Assembly: GCF_000003605.2 (NCBI RefSeq) | Contig: NW_003123909.1 | Span: forward strand, 101,426-124,848 | DNA length: 23,423 nt | Source: Saccoglossus kowalevskii | Taxonomy: Eukaryota > Hemichordata > Enteropneusta > Harrimaniidae | Direction of reading: 5' to 3' | Part shown: positions 18,955-23,423 of the stretch, piece after piece | Layout of the letters: every line of letters starts with the position of its first letter | Position numbering within the stretch: position 1 is the stretch's first letter | The notes under the pieces: generated by a model | Database searches by the model: none | What the model was told of the DNA's origin: nothing | Seen by the model: only the letters and a program-made list of their open reading frames with translations | Translations under genes and position numbers: made by a program

Positions 18955-20198
18955 ATTTTTGAATTCCATCTTGGTGCTGTGCCGTATTCTCTGGCAACTG
19001 TAGATGGAAGACTGGTCAATACATCGAAGCCTGTTCTCACGCATGAACTAGAAAAGATGGTTGAGTCAGAAGAACCACCCAAAATATCAAGCCACCTAGT
19101 TCTGATTCTGGATGTCATGGCACTTAATCAGGAACTGAAAGTAAATAGCAATTCCACATTCGGTGACTTGGTAGAAACTGTGCTTAGGTTGATAATGAGA
19201 CAGGTTCCCACGAGTTGTACAGCATATGCACATTGGGTGGCTGACACGTATCCAGAAATATCAACAAAGAATCCTGAACAAGAAAATCGAGCTCAATCAG
19301 CAGAAGGCAGCTTTGTTAGCAGTGCACATCAAAAAGTGGACAAACAGTTTAAAAGGCCTTTCGAGATGGAAGATTTAAAGAGTCATTGGCACATTTTCTG
19401 ATTGAAGAGTAAAGAAATGCTAAGTATGCCAAATTATTTGCGGGAAACATCTTACTTGCTACAGCTGGGAACAAATGCTATGAATTCCGTGTGTCTGTGC
19501 ACCAAATAGAATGCAAAGACATTCTGGCATTGGAATACAACATGGAAGAAGCTGATCAACAGCTTATCCTTCATGCACACTATGCATCACATCAAATTAC
19601 AGAACCAGATGTTATCATCATTCGCTCCCCTGATACTGATATCATGGTGCTGGCATCAGCTGCACGTGGGTTGAAATGGATCACATCTAACTACTTAACT
19701 GGTACAGGGTCAAACACACGTTATATCAATCTCACAGCTATAGGATAGAAACTTGGATAAATAGCATCAGAAGGTTTGATAGGCGCTCATTCATTTACTG
19801 GATGTGACAGCACGAGTGCCTTCAAAGGTCGAGTGAAAACAGGTGTTGTCTGGTTTCTGCATAATAATGCCGCATTCCGTAGTGCATCATTTGGAAGTCT
19901 TAATCCCCAGATAACCTATTCATATCTTGCGAAGCAGCAACTTGCATATTTTACAGCTTCAATGCCAGGACCAATCGTATCATGCCTTTTCCAATTACCA
20001 AGGTCATTGAAATGCGCACAATCATGTTTGCATCTGGAACATTAGATCCAGAGAAATTACCTCCATGTCAAAGTGCAATGAGGAAAAAGTGCAGAGGGTC
20101 AATTATCAAGTATTCCTCTACAGAAACTGCCTCACACAGAAGGAAAAACCACCAACACCAGATGAACATGCTTAGACTATTACAGACAATAAGTTGGA

Positions 20199-21513
20199 AA
20201 TCTGATTAAAATCTGATGTAGTGCACGGGCTTTAATTATTTTGGCTATAAACTTATTTTTTATTTTATTTTTTATTACTTTTGTTATTAATGCCTTTTTA
20301 TTTTATTATTTTACTTTGATTTTTATTTTGTGAGCCTTGCCTATGTAACGACATTTCAACGAGACCCACTATCAACAATTTTAGTCAACAAATCACAGAC
20401 CTCCTTCTATGGCGCACCTGATGACGTCACCGGGCAGAGTCAGGTCGCAAACACACTCAAATAAAATGGCGGATTATACCGACGTAAGCGACGAAAACGT
20501 TAAAAAAATGTATTCAATTTGTTTTTGTTTAATATAAAAAAATCATTAACTTAGGTCTGGCGATTTTAAAGTTTGAACCCCCCATAAAAAAAGTTTATCA
20601 TTGTCAAATGCAATGAAAGTCATCTTTTATTTTTATGTTTATATTGTGGCTTGAATGGTTCCAGTTTAGCTCGTTATTTGCGTAGTTATTCCGGAGTGAC
20701 GATTTTTTGTCCACCGGTTCCACCGAACACCGGTATTTTTTCCAGTCGCTTGCCCTGGAGACGGTTGATGTTTTGTTGACGATCGGGACAAAATCGTCTA
20801 CGGTACTATTGAAGCCGTAGCTGTAAATATTCATCAAAATGTATCAACATTGTTCACATTATACAATAACTCTGTATTAAAGTAATTGAGATGATTTGGT
20901 CGGGAATGAAATATTTTTTTATTTGGAACACATCAGGAAATATTTTTTGCTCCAATATGCTGCGTCGATGCCGTGGGCCGGTGACCGTTATACAATTTAA
21001 AATCAGTTTGCATTGTTTACTATAGCTGTTTACAGTGTTCTAATCATTACGATTTACTTATTTTTTGCTTCCATTCTAGAAAATTATGCTCAGTGTTTGA
21101 TTGAAGCGATGACTGAATAAAGAAACCTTGGCTGGCGAAGATGCATCAGGAAGTGTACACATTTGTTGGAAGTGAAAAAAATATTCAATGTAATGACAAA
21201 AATTGTAAAATGCTATGGAATCTCTTTTGTAAATAAAAAAATATACTAGTAATTTTCTATTAATGGTTTATTCAAGTGGGCAAAATATAATGTACAGAAA
21301 GAGAGTATCACTACACTGAAAAGAAAGCAACCGACAGCCTGTATAAAAGGGGGACTGTGATTGGCTGTTACTTACGCGAGATTTGAACGGGATTTACATA
21401 GGCATTGGGTCAGATCCTTGTTGGCTTTCGCAATTACCAAAACTTAAATACTAGATAAAATAAAATAAATATACAAAAAAAAGTCAAAACTAGGATCTTA
21501 TTTTAATCAGATT
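20199..21513. mobile_element. 1.3-kb inverted-repeat DNA element inserted in the CXC-family pseudogene
   Basis: The left end AATCTGATTAAAAT (20199-20212) is the exact inverse of ATTTTAATCAGATT (21500-21513). TTGGA stands immediately left (20194-20198) and recurs at the right junction (21512-21516), consistent with a short target duplication. Read without the insert, the flanking pseudogene codons run on in one frame (DNKL then DIVPAPSAV), supporting a secondary insertion. Inside are an AT-rich tract (20240-20330), a CRE and ATG (20422-20500), a 77-codon minus frame at 20837-20604 of unknown meaning, and AATAAA-containing sequence near 21115 and 21230. No transposase is recognised, so it is non-autonomous. 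Confidence 0.68.
20422..20535 (+). promoter_or_regulatory. CRE plus strong start context inside the inserted element
   Basis: A full palindromic TGACGTCA lies at 20422-20429. About 36 bp on, ATAAAATGGCGGA gives an ATG (20466) in strong context that also resembles a YY1 site. The frame reads MADYTDVSDENVKKMYSIC and stops after 23 codons. A GAC|GTAAGC donor-like site lies 18 bp after the ATG, so it could be a tiny first exon. This looks like a promoter carried by the element; activity is inferred. Confidence 0.3.
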
Positions 21514-21660
21514 GGACATTGTACCAGCACCATCTGCAGTCCTGGCAATGACAAATTGTGGTTGCAAGACAGGATGTCGATCCAAAAAATGTGGATGTTT
21601 AAAGAACAATTTGGTGTGTACAGGTATATGTACTTGTGTATCCACATGTCATGTACATAT

Positions 21661-22080
21661 ACTGCAGCTACTAATGTCTCACCAGCTGCTGATTTACAAA
21701 ATTCTGAGACAAATCTTGATTCATAATACGATAAGGATGCTTATGATGACGATGATTCCGATTCAGACCAATAACTAATGGAAGTACAAATGTGCGGAAT
21801 CATGTACTTAAGCAATAACGGCGGGGGGTTATTACTATTATATTATACCAGTATATTGACAATTCGATAAAACTAGTAAAAAAAGAGTTTACATTCATCT
21901 ACTAAAAGATCATGACTATGACCCTTGAACATGAATATTTATAAGAATAGTATGTAGTTGTACGCTGAATACATACACAAATTACATGCGCAACACAGTT
22001 CAAATGTGAAATGTTGTGAAATAAACCGGGGTAAGTTTGATGGTGTAAGATCGGATTCTCGCATCGTTTTTGTGACACGT
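21661..22080. other. AT-rich spacer
   Basis: After the CXC cluster the frame runs on to 21778 without recognisable content (GATGACGATGATTC-type acidic run near 21745). Beyond that the sequence is AT-rich and non-coding as far as I can see. Confidence 0.4.
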
Positions 22081-22158
22081 ACATGATATGCCTTGTCTCA
22101 ACTCCGGCCGAAAGAAAGACTTTGCACGCCGTTGCTCTAATGCAGTTTTCGAAATTAC

Positions 22159-22323
22159 CTTCATCATCTCCTGTAATTTATTTACCCATAGTGGAGAATT
22201 ACAATACCATATATCGTCGTCGAATTCTGCGTTGTCCCGTGTTCTTTGAAACAGATGGCAATTACCCGGGTGCAATGTCAGTGCAATTTTGTCAGCTAGA
22301 ATTCGAACGCCGCTACGGGACAC
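22159..22323 (-). CDS. Possible internal exon of an unknown gene
   Basis: In a locally GC-richer patch, a minus frame reads NCHLFQRTRDN, EFDDDIWYCNSPLWVNKLQ and ends EMMK exactly at AAG|GTAATT, a good splice donor (GT at 22158-22157). The frame also stays open past the donor to 22000. Tryptophan, cysteine and tyrosine use looks protein-like, and the opposite-strand frame (22083-22364) looks like its shadow. I see no clear acceptor; TTCTAG near 22300 is a candidate. No family recognised, and no neighbouring exon found. Confidence 0.27.
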
Positions 22324-22364
22324 CGGTTGTTATTGGTTATGGGATGAGATCACCGCCAAAATAG

Positions 22365-23352
22365 AATCATCTTTCAATTATCTCACCATTATTTCAATAT
22401 CTTTCAATTATTTCACCATTATTTTATCATTATTTCAATATCTTTCAATTATTTTACCATTATTTCAATATCTTTCAATTATTTCACCATTATTTTATCA
22501 TTATTTCAATATCTTTCAATTATTTTACCATTATTTCAATATCTTTCAAATATTTCACCATTATTTCAATATCTTTCAATTATTTCACCATTATTTTATC
22601 ATTATTTCAATATCTTTCAATTATTTTACCATTATTTCAAAATCTTTCAAATATTTCACCATTATTGCAATTATTTCACCATTATCTCACCATTATTTCA
22701 ATATCTTTAAATTATTTCACCATTATTTCATCATTATTTCAATATCTTTCAATTATTTTACCATTATTTCAATATCTTTCAAATATTTCATCATTATTTC
22801 AATATCTTTCAATTATTTTACCATTATTTCAATATCTTTCAATTATTTCACCATTATTGCAATATATTTTAATTATTTCACCATTATTTTATCATTATTT
22901 CAATATCTTTCAATTATTTTACCATTATTTCAAAATCTTTCAAATATTTCACCATTATTGCAATTATTTCACCATTATCTCACCATTATTTCAATATCTT
23001 TAAATTATTTCACCATTATTTCATCATTATTTCAATATCTTTCAATTATTTTACCATTATTTCAATATCTTTCAAATATTTCACCATTATTTCAATATCT
23101 TTCAATTATTTCACCATTATTGCAATATCTTTCAATTATTTCACCATTATTTCATCATTATTTCAATATCTTTAAATTATTTCACCATTATTTCACCTTT
23201 ATTTCAACATCTTTCAAATATCTCACTATTATTTCAATATCTTTCAGTTATTTCACCATTATTTCACATTTATTTCAACATCTTTCAAATATCTCACCAT
23301 TATTTCAATATCTTTCAATTATTTCAATGTCTTTCAATTATCTCACCATTAT
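22365..23352 (+). repeat. 30-bp minisatellite with higher-order structure
   Basis: Nearly 1 kb of variants of TTATTTCAATATCTTTCAAT followed by tatttcacca, with added 11-15 bp blocks (ttattttatca, ttattgcaa). A block around 22580-22800 recurs almost exactly at about 22873-23093; for example caaaatctttcaaatatttc occurs at 22638 and 22931, a period of 293 bp. The array is open for over 330 codons in one frame only because unit lengths are multiples of three and lack stops. The F/I/Y/S-only translation is not a plausible protein. Confidence 0.9.
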
Positions 23353-23423
23353 TTTGATTTAAATTTCTTTCCACTCATGTTACGGGGCACATTCCCGGCA
23401 TGCACTATTTTGGATATTGTGCT

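Larger units (their letters stand above)
18955..21660 (+). pseudogene. Broken gene of a repeat-associated family: possible nuclease-like region plus C-terminal CXC cluster
   Basis: Pieces in order: FEFHLGAVPYSLATVDGRLV (18958), HLVLILDVMALNQELK (about 19093), WVADTYPEISTKNPEQENRA (about 19237), IIIRSPDTDIMVLASAARG (about 19614), GAHSFTGCDSTSAFKGR (19782), LDPEKLPPCQSAM (about 20044), and after an inserted element a cysteine cluster, CGCKTGCRSKKCGC and on to CTC (21557-21640), with spacing like a compact tesmin/TSO1 CXC domain. This order is one I know from a large, mostly uncharacterised and repetitive metazoan protein family. Breaks: TGA at 18952, frame change near 19380, TAA at 19410, TAG at 19746, TAA at 19758, frame change near 19980, and the insertion 20199-21513. 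The acidic RSPDTD suggests a PIN/FEN-like nuclease, unproven. The CXC domain would bind DNA. Confidence 0.65.

Noticed and set aside
22289-23362. A 357-codon open frame on the plus strand
   Set aside because: It is the translation of the 30-bp minisatellite; openness follows from unit lengths divisible by three, and the product is only F, I, Y, S, L, H and N repeats.

Overview
The window looks like a gene-poor stretch of an AT-rich invertebrate nuclear genome. Evidence: spliceosomal introns, non-LTR retrotransposon remnants, a Maverick/Polinton fragment, several MITE families, minisatellites and one assembly gap. A marine lophotrochozoan such as a mollusc is my guess, but nothing here fixes the phylum. 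The only well-supported intact genes are two tandem paralogues of a short LicD/fukutin-type membrane protein, both on the minus strand. Each has two exons with matching splice sites, identical exon lengths (242 + 448 nt) and 229 codons plus stop. By my count they differ at 16 of 229 residues.

Layout. 1-116 (minus) may be the first coding exon of a gene leaving the window on the left, with an overlapping upstream ORF. 1251-1667 is a long-inverted-repeat element. 2661-3015 looks like a solo LTR (CCAAT boxes, TATA box, polyadenylation signal). 3520-3700 is a partial hAT-like MITE, and 3830-5040 a decayed LINE 3' portion split by a small MITE. From about 5500 to 9030, and again from about 10140 to 17890, lies a segmental duplication: a 21-bp minisatellite, a shared non-coding block, a TTAA-flanked MITE, then the LicD gene and its upstream block. 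The first copy is compact. The second was enlarged by a 33-bp satellite (interrupted by 967 N) and by an intron of about 4.7 kb.

That intron holds a broken Polinton fragment (12955-15310: polymerase-associated zinc-finger region, packaging ATPase with an intact Walker A, capsid-like gene), a truncated LINE (15340-16740) and a small hAT-type MITE (17260-17390) whose empty site is visible in the first copy. Despite this load, both splice sites of the intron are intact.

The right part holds a broken copy (18955-21660) of a repeat-associated protein family with a possible nuclease-like region (RSPDTD, HSFTGCDSTSAF) and a C-terminal CXC cysteine cluster. It is interrupted by a 1.3-kb inverted-repeat element (20199-21513) flanked by TTGGA. 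Removing the insertion puts the flanking codons back in phase, so it is secondary. The window ends in a possible exon (22159-22323, minus) and a 1-kb 30-bp minisatellite with a higher-order period of about 293 bp. I saw no tRNA, rRNA or CRISPR.
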